Shown here: piece after piece, positions 18,494-29,016 of the stretch
Layout of the letters: every line of letters starts with the position of its first letter
Position numbering within the stretch: position 1 is the stretch's first letter
Assembly: GCF_035917335.1 (NCBI RefSeq)
Contig: NZ_CP109067.1
Coordinates: 4,215,001 to 4,279,000 of the forward strand
Direction of reading: 5' to 3'
DNA length: 64,000 bases
Source: Micromonospora sp. NBC_01813
Lineage (GTDB): Bacteria; Actinomycetota; Actinomycetes; Mycobacteriales; Micromonosporaceae
The notes under the pieces: generated by a model
Database searches by the model: none
Told to the model about the DNA's origin: nothing
Seen by the model: the letters and a program-made list of their open reading frames with translations, nothing else
Translations under genes and position numbers: made by a program

Positions 18494-19332
18494 GTGAAAG
18501 CCAGTCAACACCTGTGGAGCGCCAGCAAGCTGACCTACGCGACGCTGATCGCCGCCGGGGTGATGTCGATCTTCCCGATCTACTGGATGTTCGTGGTCGC
18601 CACCCGGTCCAGCGACGCCATGGGGCAGATCCCGCCGCCACTCACCCCGGGCGGCAACCTGCCCGGCAACATCGAGAACCTGTTCGCCAACCCGGACGCG
18701 TACTTCCTGACCGGCATGCTCAACTCGGCCATCGTCGCCGGCACCGTCACCGTCTCGGTGGTGCTCTTCTCCTCGCTGGCCGGGTTCGCCTTCGCCAAGC
18801 TGCGGTTCAAGGGCTCCAACGCGCTACTGCTGGTGATCATCGCCACGATGATGGTGCCCACCCAACTCGGCGTCATCCCGCTCTACATGCTGATGACCCA
18901 GCTGGACTGGAACGACCGGCTCGCCGCCGTCATCGTCCCGGCGCTGGTCACCGGATTCGGGGTGTTCCTGATGCGCCAGTACGCCAGCCAGGCGGTCAGC
19001 ACCGAGCTGATCGAGGCCGCCCGGGTCGACGGCTGCTCCACGCTGCGGATCTACTGGAGCGTGGTACTGCCGGCGCTGCGCCCGGCCGCCGCCGTACTCG
19101 GCCTGCTCACCTTCATGACCATGTGGAACGACTTCCTCTGGCCGTACGCGGTACTCAACGATCCGGAGAACCCGACCGTCCAGTTGTCGCTGCGTGCCCT
19201 GTCGAACGGCTACTACAACGACATGTCACAGGTGTTCACCGGTACGGCACTCGCTACGCTTCCACTACTGATCGTGTTCATCATTTTCGGCCGTCAGATC
19301 ATCGGCGGCATCATGGAAGGTGCTGTCAAAGC

Positions 19333-19336
<4 letters not shown>
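18494..19336 (+). CDS. cebG: CUT1 sugar ABC transporter permease, second subunit
   Basis: The 280-residue permease has six predicted helices and the EAA loop LIEAARVDGCSTLRIYWSVV. The GTG at 18494 follows an AGGAGGGG site by 5 nt and lies just after the first permease's stop; GTG 18488 is a less well-spaced alternative. It forms the membrane pore together with the preceding subunit. Confidence 0.88.
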
Positions 19337-20715
<1,379 letters not shown>

Positions 20716-20765
20716 GCCGGGTCACCGGTGACGGGATCGTCCATCGACAGACGGGGAGCACAGGC

Positions 20766-21782
20766 GTGAGCATGGCCAGGGAACGTCCGACGCTGGAGGC
20801 GGTGGCCCGGCGGGCCGGCGTGTCCCGGGCCACCGTCTCACGCGTGGTGAACGGCTCGACGACAGTCGCCGAGCAGATCCAGGAAGCGGTCCGCCGGGCG
20901 GTCCAGGAGCTGGGGTACGTCCCCAACCTGGCCGCCCGCAGCCTGGTCACCCAGCGCACCGACTCGATGGGGCTGATCCTGCCGGAGACCGCCACCCGGG
21001 TCTTCTCCGACGACCAGGTCTTCCCCGGCATCATCCAGGGCGTCAGCCAGGAGTTGGAGGCCGCCGACAAACAGCTGGTGCTGATGATGGCCGGCTCGGT
21101 CGGCAGCCACGACCGGGTCGAGCGGTACGCGAGCGGCCGCCACGTCGACGGCGTCATGTTCGCCTCGATCCACGGCGTCGACCCGATGCCCGGCACCCTG
21201 GCCCGCAGCGGCCTGCCGGTGGTGTGCAGTGGCCGGCCGATGGGGCAGGTCAGCGCCGGAGTGCCGTACGTCGACGTGGAGAACGAGGCGGGTGCCGAGC
21301 GGGCGGTCCGCTACCTGATCGAGTCGGGTCGGCGACGGGTGGCAACGATCGCCGGCCCGCAGGACATGATCGCTGGCGTGGACCGCCTCGCCGGCTACCG
21401 TACGGTGATCCGGGAGACCGGCGGCCGGTCGCTGGTCGCCACCGGTGACTTCACCCGCGACTCGGGCGCGGTCGCCATGCGTCAGCTCCTCGAGGACGAT
21501 CCCGAACTGGACGCGGTCTTCGTCGCCTCCGACCTGATGGCCCACGGTGCCATCCGGACACTGCGCGAGGCCGGCCGTCGGGTGCCCGACGACGTCGCTG
21601 TCATCGGCTTCGACGACATCGAGATGGCCCGCTACATGGACCCGGCGCTGACCACCGTCCGCCAACCGATCCAGGAGATCGGTCGGTCGATGGCCCGGCT
21701 GCTGCTGCGCCTCGCCGACGGCGAGGCCGTCGAACCGACCATCATGCTGCCTACCGAACTCATCCTGCGCGACTCGGCCTGA
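20766..21782 (+). CDS. cebR: LacI-family repressor of the ceb operon
   Basis: The 338-residue protein has an N-terminal HTH (LEAVARRAGVSRATVSRVVNGS) with the LacI hinge RRAVQELGYVPNLAARSL, followed by a periplasmic-binding-like sugar domain (about 65-338). GTG 20766 has a GGGGAG site 7 nt away; ATG 20772 is the alternative. It is last in the operon, 50 nt after bglC, and probably binds the two GAGAGCGCTCTC palindromes upstream of cebE, releasing them when the sugar is present. Confidence 0.9.
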   Translation: MSMARERPTLEAVARRAGVSRATVSRVVNGSTTVAEQIQEAVRRAVQELGYVPNLAARSLVTQRTDSMGLILPETATRVFSDDQVFPGIIQGVSQELEAADKQLVLMMAGSVGSHDRVERYASGRHVDGVMFASIHGVDPMPGTLARSGLPVVCSGRPMGQVSAGVPYVDVENEAGAERAVRYLIESGRRRVATIAGPQDMIAGVDRLAGYRTVIRETGGRSLVATGDFTRDSGAVAMRQLLEDDPELDAVFVASDLMAHGAIRTLREAGRRVPDDVAVIGFDDIEMARYMDPALTTVRQPIQEIGRSMARLLLRLADGEAVEPTIMLPTELILRDSA

Positions 21783-21851
21783 CCAAGCCGGTAGGGACGA
21801 CTTGCCGTCCAGCACCTCGCGCCAGGGTTTAGTCCGAGCTATAGTTCATGG

Positions 21852-22173
21852 GTGCCCGCCCAATCACCGCGACGCTGGACCGTCAAGGCCACCACCGAGG
21901 TCCGGGACTGGCTGCGCGCCCTGCGCCGGACGGACCCCGACGTCTACCAGGCCGTCGGCCCTGAGCAACCTGAAGGAGCTCAGGCCTCGATCGGGCCGTA
22001 GCGTGGCGATTCGAGTCTTGTTCGTGTTTGATCCATGGTCGCAGGCTGTCCTACTGGTCGCCGGCAACAAGGCCGGTGACTGGTCTCGGTGGTACCGCAC
22101 AGCTATCCCAGCCGCCGAAGTCGCGTACGAGGACTGGCTGGCAACCGAGAGAAAGCGAAGGGAGGAGTCATGA
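21852..22173 (+). pseudogene. HigB/RelE-like (Gp49 family) toxin gene with internal deletion and frameshift
   Basis: The gene starts leaderless at GTG 21852, 6 nt after a TATAGT box, and reads a normal N-terminus (WTVKATTEVRDWLRALRRTD) until about 21957. The C-terminal half continues in another frame from 21961: LSNLKELRPRSGRS, then VLFVFDPWSQAVLLVAGNKAGDW, up to a TGA at 22171-22173. The intact relative at 29017 has about 25 residues between these points, so roughly 75-80 bp have been lost and the frame broken. The original frame now stops at 21999-22001. The last codons overlap the antitoxin start by ATGA. Confidence 0.85.
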
Positions 22174-22484
22174 CCGAGTTTCACGACTGGGAGGACATCC
22201 GCGCGGAGCTTGACGACGGGGACACCGCGGCGTACACCGCCGAGCGCGCACGCACCGAAGCTTGGATCAGTGCGTACCACCTCGCCGAGGAACGCAAGCG
22301 GCTAGGCCTGACGCAGCGTGAGGTCGCCGAAGCCATGGGCGTCACGCCCGGGCGCATCAGCCAGATCGAGAACGGTGACCTCGACGCCAACGAGGTGGCA
22401 ACCCTCAGCCGCTACGCACAGGCGCTGGGTGCCCGGATGCGGATCATTTTCGACTACGGTAACGACCTTCGTCAGATCGCCTGA
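22170..22484 (+). CDS. HigA-like XRE antitoxin, orphaned from its toxin
   Basis: The 104-residue protein has an N-terminal helical part and an XRE helix-turn-helix (LGLTQREVAEAMGVTPGRISQIENG) in residues 45-70, followed by a short dimerisation tail. It closely resembles the antitoxin at 29385 in layout. ATG 22170 has a GGGAGGAG site and overlaps the toxin stop (ATGA). Because the toxin gene is disrupted, this antitoxin may now act only as an autoregulator or as a neutraliser of a related toxin such as that at 29017. Confidence 0.85.
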   Translation: MTEFHDWEDIRAELDDGDTAAYTAERARTEAWISAYHLAEERKRLGLTQREVAEAMGVTPGRISQIENGDLDANEVATLSRYAQALGARMRIIFDYGNDLRQIA

Positions 22485-22512
22485 CGGTTGCCTCAGTCAA
22501 CTGGCAAGGAAG

Positions 22513-23061
22513 TCATGCTCTGGTTGCCAGCACGTAGCCTGCGCCCAGAGCAAGGACGACCGGGCCGGCGGCGATGACCGCGACCGCCAGCCATGGTACG
22601 GGCGGTGCCATGTCCGCTCCGGTGCGCGGATCGAGGACCCTGTCGTCTTGCCGGCGGACGCGACGCACGATCCAGACCCCGAGGCAAAGCAATACCGCCT
22701 GCCCAAGTATCAGCAGCGGGATTGCCTCGGCCCACAACAGACCGAAGCGGCCTGGTTCGATCTCAAGGAAGCCTCGTGTCATCAGCCCAGTGCCCACCAC
22801 CGCTAGCAGCACAACTACGCCGTACGCCCGGATGAACAATGCGAGCGCCGATGTCCAGCCCACTCGGCGTCGGCCCAGTACGCCGGCCAGTTCGTCGGCG
22901 TAGTCGGCCGGCTCACCGAACGCAGACCTCGGATCCTCGCCGCTTTCCAGGACGTGGCTCTCCACCTCGGCAAGAGCCTCGGCGATCCGAGGTCCGGGTA
23001 GTCGGCGTGACCGCAGGGCGGCCGTCAGCTCCTGCTGATACCTGTCGAGCCTGCTGCTCAT
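22513..23061 (-). CDS. HAAS-domain membrane protein, partner of PadR regulator
   Basis: The 182-residue protein has an N-terminal HAAS-type helical domain (residues 1-65, LDRYQQELTAALRSRRLPGP and FGEPADYADEL) and three predicted membrane helices (about 70-92, 108-128 and 153-178). HAAS proteins are usually encoded directly after a PadR regulator, as here: the ATG at 23061 overlaps the PadR stop by ATGA. The function of such pairs is not well established; membrane stress sensing is often proposed. Confidence 0.8.
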   Translation of the reverse strand: MSSRLDRYQQELTAALRSRRLPGPRIAEALAEVESHVLESGEDPRSAFGEPADYADELAGVLGRRRVGWTSALALFIRAYGVVVLLAVVGTGLMTRGFLEIEPGRFGLLWAEAIPLLILGQAVLLCLGVWIVRRVRRQDDRVLDPRTGADMAPPVPWLAVAVIAAGPVVLALGAGYVLATRA

Positions 23062-23432
23062 GCGTCATCCTTGGTCGAACCCGTTGACTGGCGACTTTCC
23101 TGCGGATTGGCGATGGCAGCTACCCGGTGGGTGAAGGTCTCCCAATCGGCGGCGCGCCTGTGTAGTTCGTCGCGACCAGCAGCGGTAGCGGTGAAGAACT
23201 TCCGACCCGGCCCCGCCGCACCCTCGCGCCACGTCGAGGTAACTAGGCCGTCGACCTCGAGTCGGGTCAGAACCGGGTAGAGCGTTCCACCTTTCACTAC
23301 GCCGAGCCCGGCGGCCTGCAGCCGCTGCGCGACGGCGTACCCGTAGGTCTCACCTTCGGCCACTATGGCAAGCACGCACAGCGAAAGGGCGCCACGCATC
23401 CACTCCGCTGGCCACTGCCGGCTCTCCTCCAC
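23058..23432 (-). CDS. PadR-family transcriptional regulator
   Basis: The 124-residue winged-helix regulator has the PadR core VLAIVAEGETYGYAVAQRL, KGGTLYPVLTRLEVDGLV and a wing ending in GPGRKFFTAT. GTG 23432 follows a TACAGT box by 6 nt and is a good leaderless start; the longest frame begins at a TTG at 23450 upstream of that box. It is coupled to the HAAS membrane protein and probably represses their shared promoter until a ligand or stress is sensed. Confidence 0.85.
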   Translation of the reverse strand: MEESRQWPAEWMRGALSLCVLAIVAEGETYGYAVAQRLQAAGLGVVKGGTLYPVLTRLEVDGLVTSTWREGAAGPGRKFFTATAAGRDELHRRAADWETFTHRVAAIANPQESRQSTGSTKDDA

Positions 23433-23495
23433 AGCTAGACTGTACGCCAAGCTAGTTAGGCAAACAATCTAGTCTCAGACCCGGGAGGGGAGCCG

Positions 23496-25151
23496 TCACT
23501 GCCAGCCAATGGCGTTTGCGTCGACCTCGATGACGGTGGGTCGGTCTGCGGTGAGTGCGCGACGAGTGGCGCCGACGAGTTCGTCGATGCCGGTCACCCG
23601 TACGCCGTGCGCACCGAAGGCGCGGCCGAGAAGCACGAAGTCGGGTGTCACCAGGTCCACCCCGACCGGGGCGATGCCGGCCGCCAGCATGCCGTCGCGG
23701 ATCTCCGCGAAGCCGTGGTTGTTCACGACGATGACCGGTAGCGCGATCCCCTGTTCGACGGCGGTCGCGAGCTCGGCGACGGAAAACATCAACGCGCCGT
23801 CGCCGACGAGCACGAGCACTGGCGCCTCCGGCCGTCCCAGCTTGGCACCGATGCCGGCCGGGAGTCCGTAGCCGAGGGTGGCGTAGATCGTCGGGTAGAG
23901 CAGCCGCATCGGCGCCCGCGTGGTCCAGTGATGCGCGGTGCCGTAGTAGCTCACCTGCGAGCTGTCGCCAGCGACGATGGTGGTGTCCGGCAGGGCGGCA
24001 CTGAGCGTCCGGTTGAGCTGGGCCCACGGCCCGGAGTCCCGGGCGGCGACGTCCGCCGAGGCGGCACGGGCGTGGCCGGCCCGCGCCCATGCCGCCCCTC
24101 GGGTCGCCGGGCTCACCACCCCGGGGTGATCGCTCGCCAGTCGCTCGGCCAGGGCGTGCAGCGCCTCGCTGGCGTCGGCGTGCAACGCGAGCGCCGGCAC
24201 GAGGTTCTTCGTCAGCGAACCGGCGTCGATGTCGATCCTGATGACGGTGCCGGGCAGCTCCGGCCGCCATCCCCACAGCTCCGCGTCGGACAGCGTGCTG
24301 CCGACGACCAGGACCGTGTCGGCGGCGGTGAGCAGTTCCTGCGCGGGCCCGAGCCGCACCGACGCCCCGACCGACAGCGGATGCGTTTCGTCGAGCACGC
24401 CCTTGCCGGTCACGGTGGTGACGACGGGAGCCGCCAGTAGTTCGGCCAGCCGGCGTACCTCGCCCGCGGCGCCGATCGCTCCTCGACCCACGAGCAGGGC
24501 CGGCTGGGCCGCCGAGGCCAACAGTTCGGTGGCTCGGGTCAGATCGCCGGGCGAGCAGGCCGGCATCGGCGGGGGCGACGGCGTCGGCAGGCACCGGCCG
24601 TCCCAGGCTCCGTCGAGGACGTCGAGCGGCACTTCCAGGAACACCGGTCGTTGCCGGGCCGTCCGCCAGTTGGCGAAGGTCTCGTGGATGACGGCCGCGG
24701 CCTGCGCGGCGCTGTCGACCCGTACGCTGCGTTCGGCCACGCCGGCCATGTGTCCACGCTGGTCACGCATCTCGTGCAGGCCGCCGATGTCGGCGCCCTC
24801 CAGTCCGCGCGGCGGCCCGGGTGCGACGACGAGCAACGGGATCGAATCGGCGTGGGCGGTGCCCACCGCCGACGCGATGTTGTTGACCGCCGGACCGCTG
24901 GTGACGAAGCAGACGCCGGGACGCCCGGTGGCGCGGGCGTAACCGTCGGCGGCGTAGCCGGCGCCCTGCTCGTGGCGGGTCGTGACGTGACGGATCGAGG
25001 TGTCCGACAGGGCCCGGTAGAGCTCCAGGTTGTGCGTGCCCGGGATGCCGAAGACGACCTCCACGCCCTCCGCTGCCAGGGCGGAGACCACGGCGGTGCC
25101 CCCGTTGTCGGATCGGCCCGCGTCGGTGGCGGACGACGAAATCATGGTCAT
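23496..25151 (-). CDS. Thiamine-diphosphate-dependent decarboxylase/synthase (acetolactate synthase or AruI-like)
   Basis: The 551-residue protein has the three ThDP-enzyme domains: the N-terminal Pyr domain with catalytic Glu in TRHEQGAGYAADGYAR, a central domain, and the C-terminal PP domain with VGDGALMFSVAELATAVEQG and NNHGF. The opening FGIPGTHNLELYRAL and HEMRDQRG resemble 5-guanidino-2-oxopentanoate decarboxylases as well as acetolactate synthase-like proteins. No small regulatory subunit or ilvC is nearby, which argues against branched-chain biosynthesis. ATG 25151 has a GGGAGAG site; an upstream ATG at 25193 lacks one. Confidence 0.78.
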   Translation of the reverse strand: MTMISSSATDAGRSDNGGTAVVSALAAEGVEVVFGIPGTHNLELYRALSDTSIRHVTTRHEQGAGYAADGYARATGRPGVCFVTSGPAVNNIASAVGTAHADSIPLLVVAPGPPRGLEGADIGGLHEMRDQRGHMAGVAERSVRVDSAAQAAAVIHETFANWRTARQRPVFLEVPLDVLDGAWDGRCLPTPSPPPMPACSPGDLTRATELLASAAQPALLVGRGAIGAAGEVRRLAELLAAPVVTTVTGKGVLDETHPLSVGASVRLGPAQELLTAADTVLVVGSTLSDAELWGWRPELPGTVIRIDIDAGSLTKNLVPALALHADASEALHALAERLASDHPGVVSPATRGAAWARAGHARAASADVAARDSGPWAQLNRTLSAALPDTTIVAGDSSQVSYYGTAHHWTTRAPMRLLYPTIYATLGYGLPAGIGAKLGRPEAPVLVLVGDGALMFSVAELATAVEQGIALPVIVVNNHGFAEIRDGMLAAGIAPVGVDLVTPDFVLLGRAFGAHGVRVTGIDELVGATRRALTADRPTVIEVDANAIGWQ

Positions 25152-25244
25152 GCTGGTCTGATCTCTCCCTGCGACTTCATGCGCCGCAAACACTTCGGCA
25201 GCCAGCGGCCAAACATGCTTCCCGCAGCTTGCGGTTGTGTTACG

Positions 25245-25410
25245 TCATCCGGAGCTAGTCAGGTGCCGCATCGCTGCCAGGGTCTGGTCGATGGTGGCCG
25301 GGAGGTCGGGGTCGCCGTGCCGGTCGAGCCAGCGGGTCACCGCTATCCGGAACGTGGTCACGGCGATCTCGGCCGCCAGCCGGGCGGTCAGGTCGTCGAC
25401 GCCTCGGTCA
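25245..25410 (-). pseudogene. C-terminal remnant of a TetR regulator
   Basis: Read on the minus strand, this segment encodes DDLTARLAAEIAVTTFRIAV followed by TRWLDRHGDPDLPATIDQTL and ends at a TGA. This is the typical last helix pair of TetR ligand domains. No HTH is attached: the upstream sequence abuts, head to head, a fragment of another gene on the opposite strand. Confidence 0.65.
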
Positions 25411-25424
25411 CGGAAGCCCTGCCG

Positions 25425-25738
25425 CCGGTCTGCTGCGACTGCCCGGCCTGGCCGGCTTCGCCACCCGGCAGCTCGCCCGGGTCACGACGACCACCGCCAA
25501 GGAGCGCCCGCGCCGATCGTCCTGGGGCCGCGCCCGGGTCGAATGGCCGTCCGGCCGCGTCCGTGAAGGCTGGCTGCGTGCCGGCGAGGGCATGGGGTTC
25601 ACGGTCGAGGCCGTCACCGAGGTCGCCCAGTGCCTGGCCAAGGGCGAGGGCCGGCCCGGCGCGTTCACCCCGGCCAGGCTCTTCGGCCCCGAGGTGGCGC
25701 TGGCCGCCGGCGCCGAATTCGTGGTCACCGACTGAGTC
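25425..25738 (+). pseudogene. C-terminal remnant of a saccharopine-dehydrogenase-like oxidoreductase
   Basis: From about 25425 one plus-strand frame reads LLRLPGLAGFATRQLARV, then WPSGRVREGWLRAGEGMGFT and VEAVTEVAQCLAKGEGRPGA, ending FVVTD and a stop near 25735. This matches the C-terminal end of NAD(P)-binding saccharopine-dehydrogenase-like proteins. There is no start codon or Rossmann domain. With the TetR remnant it looks like one deletion that fused the tails of a divergent regulator-enzyme pair. Confidence 0.6.
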
Positions 25739-25759
25739 CGGGGCGGCGTGAAGTGCTGG

Positions 25760-26380
25760 TCAGCGCGTTGCGGGCACGGGCAGGCCGGCGGCGAGTCGAC
25801 TCAACGCGTCGGGGAGCAGTTCCTCCATCGGCACCGGCGGGTCGGCGTACACGAAATGTCGTATCGCCGTGTTGACCGCGGCGCTGACCGTCGCTGCGAA
25901 CAGGCTCGGATACAGGTCCTGCTTGACGTCGGTGCCGGTGCGTTCGGCGACGGCAGCGGCCAACTCGGCCTCGGCGACCGCGACGGCGCGCAGCATTTCG
26001 CCCTGCAGCGCCGGCTCGACGAGCATCATCTTGAATCCGCTCACCCAGTCGACCTGCCCACTCTGGGGGGACTGCTCGACCTCCGTACCCGGCACGAACT
26101 GGGACATCGCCGCCGCTCGGATCGCCGTCCACAGTGGCTCATCGGCCGGGCGGGCGCGGAACACGTCGACCAGCCGCAGGCTGCGATCGAGATGCCGGGA
26201 CGCGATCGCCTCGGCCTTGCTGGAGAAGTAGTTGTTGAACGTACGCGCAGACACTCCGGCGGCCTCGGCGATCTCGTCGACCAACACGTTGTCGAAGCCG
26301 CGCTCGACGGCAAGCCGGATCGCCGTCCAGCTGAGCACCACCCTTGTCACGGCCTTCTTCCGCTCCCGCAGCCCGGCCAT
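25760..26380 (-). CDS. TetR-family transcriptional regulator
   Basis: The 206-residue protein has an N-terminal HTH (residues 8-55: IRLAVERGFDNVLVDEIAEA, AGVSARTFNNYFSSKAEAI) and an all-helical ligand domain. The ATG at 26380 is 15 bp from an inverted repeat that is probably its operator. No divergent transporter or enzyme gene remains; the next gene on the opposite strand is the XRE-ImmA/IrrE gene, which could share the regulatory region. Confidence 0.87.
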   Translation of the reverse strand: MAGLRERKKAVTRVVLSWTAIRLAVERGFDNVLVDEIAEAAGVSARTFNNYFSSKAEAIASRHLDRSLRLVDVFRARPADEPLWTAIRAAAMSQFVPGTEVEQSPQSGQVDWVSGFKMMLVEPALQGEMLRAVAVAEAELAAAVAERTGTDVKQDLYPSLFAATVSAAVNTAIRHFVYADPPVPMEELLPDALSRLAAGLPVPATR

Positions 26381-26394
26381 GCACCGACACTAGT

Positions 26395-26421
26395 GCAAAA
26401 GTGCGTGCTACGCATTTTTGC
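26395..26421. promoter_or_regulatory. Probable TetR operator
   Basis: GCAAAAGTGCG (26395-26405) and CGCATTTTTGC (26411-26421) form an 11-bp inverted repeat with one mismatch and a 5-nt spacer. A third related half-site, GCGCACTTTTT, follows at about 26427-26437. The position directly upstream of the TetR gene suggests autoregulation. Confidence 0.65.
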
Positions 26422-26594
26422 GGGTCGCGCACTTTTTACGGTCGTGAACGAGCAGTACCCGCAGACGCCCGGTGCTAGCAGCACTTCCTCGACACCGGCA
26501 TCACAGACGTCGACCCATGGCAGGAAACGGCAAGCTGAGATTCCTGCCAAGTCCGACCCCCCTCGGCAAGCCGCGATTGTTCTAAAATCGAACA

Positions 26595-27806
26595 GTGAGC
26601 ATCGGCGAGCGGGTGGCGGGAGCCCGGGCTGCGGCTGGGCGGACCCAGGAGGACCTGGCCGCCCAGGTCGGCATCCAACGCAGCGCCCTAGCCAAGATCG
26701 AAACGGGCGATCGACGGGTGTCGGCGCTGGAACTGGTGGCGATCGCCAGGACGTTGGGACGCAGCGTCGAGTGGTTCGTCGAGCCAGGGCCACCAGCCCT
26801 CGTCTCCTACCGCCAGTCTCGGTCCGGGCTGGCGACGCAGCCCATCGACGACGAGCTGGACCGCATCGCCCGCGACGTCGAGTTCGTCATCAGCGAAAGT
26901 CCCGGCCTCGCCGACGGGCAGCCCGAGCCCTTTCCCGCGCCGGCAACCATGGTGGCGGCGGACAGTCTCGCTGCCGAGGCACGCCGCCTCCTGGGGCTCG
27001 ATCCTCAGGAGCCCACGCGGGATCTGTCCCACCCGGTGACCAAGATCGGGCTATTGCCCTTCTCCGTACGGTTGGGCGAAGGCGCCGACGCAGCGACCGT
27101 GCTGTTGGGCGCAGGTGGGGTCAGCGTCATCAACGGCGATCAGAAGGTTGGTCGTCGTCGGCTGGCACTCGCACACGAGCTAGGGCATTACCTGGTCGCC
27201 GATCAATACACGCTGGACTGGTGGGTGGCAGCCACCGAGGCGGATGAGGTCGAAGCACGCCTGGACCGGTTCGCGCGCGCCCTGCTGCTGCCCGAGGCCG
27301 ACCTGCGGGAACGGTGGTCCGGGTGGTCGGCGATCCCGGATGAGGTCATGCGGGACACCGCGGTACGGGCCGGCAGCCACTATCAGGTCGACATGGCCAC
27401 TCTGGCCCGCCGGTTGACCGAGCTGGGCCTTGTCGGCCAAGCGGAGGCCGACAGGATTCGTGCGGTCCGCACCACCAAGGCGGACATCGAGGAGAAGAAC
27501 CTGCTGCCCAGCCAGGAGTTGGCACCGGTGTCGTTGCCACGCAGCTACACCCAGGCGGTCCTGCGGCTGTACCGGCGAGAGGTCGTCAGCCTCGACCGAG
27601 CACTGGGTCTGTTACTCGGCACGTTCAGCGCGGACGACCTGCCCGAGTTGCCCCCGGCGAACGAGGCCGAGATCTCGGTCGTCGCTGAGGAGCCGCCAGG
27701 AAAGGAGCTGTTCACCGAGCTCACCGGCCGGTTCAGCCAACTCGGCGGGGCCGATCTGCAGATCCCGGCCCGAGCCCACCAACCTCGCGCGATCGAGACC
27801 TGTTGA
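26595..27806 (+). CDS. XRE regulator fused to ImmA/IrrE-type zinc metallopeptidase
   Basis: The 403-residue protein starts with an XRE HTH (about 6-58: GRTQEDLAAQVGIQRSALAK) and carries an ImmA/IrrE zinc-peptidase domain with His194-Glu-Leu-Gly-His198, a typical HExxH motif, and a downstream LDRFARALLLPEADL segment. Related proteins cleave or inactivate repressors in mobile elements, TA loci and stress responses. GTG 26595 lies 6 nt after a TAAAAT box, indicating a leaderless mRNA. The C-terminal 130 residues are helical and uncharacterised. It is convergent with a beta-propeller gene only 14 bp away. Confidence 0.85.
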   Translation: MSIGERVAGARAAAGRTQEDLAAQVGIQRSALAKIETGDRRVSALELVAIARTLGRSVEWFVEPGPPALVSYRQSRSGLATQPIDDELDRIARDVEFVISESPGLADGQPEPFPAPATMVAADSLAAEARRLLGLDPQEPTRDLSHPVTKIGLLPFSVRLGEGADAATVLLGAGGVSVINGDQKVGRRRLALAHELGHYLVADQYTLDWWVAATEADEVEARLDRFARALLLPEADLRERWSGWSAIPDEVMRDTAVRAGSHYQVDMATLARRLTELGLVGQAEADRIRAVRTTKADIEEKNLLPSQELAPVSLPRSYTQAVLRLYRREVVSLDRALGLLLGTFSADDLPELPPANEAEISVVAEEPPGKELFTELTGRFSQLGGADLQIPARAHQPRAIETC

Positions 27807-27820
27807 AGCACGGTATGCAA

Positions 27821-28993
27821 TCAAGGATCGACTCCAACCGGCGTTCCGGCCGAGTCCGCGCTACTCGGCGACATCCCGACGTCGATCGCGGTGAGGTGGC
27901 CCTTGCCGATGGCGTACACCCGAGTTCGGCCGTCGGAAAGCAGGCGGTCGATACGGGCCGAGAGTCGCACGCGCGCGACGACCGTCCCAGCCCGGTCCAC
28001 GGCGACAAGCTGGTTCCCGGAGCAGGCGAACAACGCCCCTTCCGGCATAGGCACCGTGCCACAGGCGGCTGTCAGTCGCAGGCCCTTCACCTCCGTACTG
28101 ACACCGGTGTGGAGATCGACGATCGTGACGCAATCAGTCTCGGCCAGCCATAACTTCCTGCCGCTGACCATCGGCGGCGTCGCCGCAAGGTCGCGGCTGT
28201 GCCGCCACAGGGTCGCCACGCCGTTGTCGGGGCTCAGGGCCATGACGGTTCGCGCACCGCTGAGAAAGACGATACGGCCGTCCGTGCCGATGCGGTATGC
28301 GACTCCAGAGTCAGGGAATCGCACCGGAGCCGGCAACGACCACTTGTCCACCACAGCACCGGCCCTCGCGTCCACCAGCGCCAATGTTGGCTGGTCGGCG
28401 CTCGCGACAAGGAAGGCGTCCGCCCCGACGTCGGCCGCCACGCCCAATGACACAGGCAGCGGCCACGCCAAGCTACTGCCTGGCGTGAGCCCAGGAAGCT
28501 GCAGCGGTAACAGGTCGCCGCTGGCGAGGTCCACCCATACCAGCCGGCGGTAGCCTCGCCACCCACCCAGCAACACGGTCGACCGGCAGATGCTGACGTA
28601 GCGGTGCAGCCCGAGACCCGTTGTCGACCAGAGCCGCCGCCCGTTGTCGACGTCGAGACAATGCAGGACGCCCGCCTGGCTCAGGTAGAGGCAGCGCTGT
28701 CCAGCGATGACAGCAGTACCCCAACAATCCTCGACGCGCTGCTCCCACAGTAGTTCCCCGCTCTGTAGGTCCAACCGCACCAGACGCGAATGCCGCTCCG
28801 CCACGATGACAGCGTCCGATGCCGCCGCCAGCGTCTCCGGGCCCGAGTCCAGGTGCAGCAGCCGAGACCATAGCACCGTCAGCGGTTGATCCACCGAGTC
28901 ATCACCGCCCGCAACCAGGTCGTCCCGAACGCCGACGACGAACCCTACGCTGTTCGGCATCTCGCAACGGGCCGTAGGTCGCCGCCGAGACAT
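27821..28993 (-). CDS. PQQ/WD40-like beta-propeller protein, cytoplasmic
   Basis: The 390-residue protein consists of repeated beta-propeller blades of the PQQ-binding-like type, recognisable from recurring Gly-Trp pairs (SGELLWEQRV, NGRRLWSTTG, GVATLWRHS). It has no signal peptide or membrane segment, so it should be cytosolic, unlike secreted quinoproteins. ATG 28993 lies 9 nt after a TATAAA box on the minus strand; ATG 28960 is an alternative. Its promoter overlaps that of the divergent higBA pair, and its 3' end faces the XRE-ImmA/IrrE gene. Function unknown; a sensor or scaffold role is plausible. Confidence 0.65.
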   Translation of the reverse strand: MSRRRPTARCEMPNSVGFVVGVRDDLVAGGDDSVDQPLTVLWSRLLHLDSGPETLAAASDAVIVAERHSRLVRLDLQSGELLWEQRVEDCWGTAVIAGQRCLYLSQAGVLHCLDVDNGRRLWSTTGLGLHRYVSICRSTVLLGGWRGYRRLVWVDLASGDLLPLQLPGLTPGSSLAWPLPVSLGVAADVGADAFLVASADQPTLALVDARAGAVVDKWSLPAPVRFPDSGVAYRIGTDGRIVFLSGARTVMALSPDNGVATLWRHSRDLAATPPMVSGRKLWLAETDCVTIVDLHTGVSTEVKGLRLTAACGTVPMPEGALFACSGNQLVAVDRAGTVVARVRLSARIDRLLSDGRTRVYAIGKGHLTAIDVGMSPSSADSAGTPVGVDP

Positions 28994-29016
28994 AAGACAT
29001 GGTTTATAGTCAGCAT

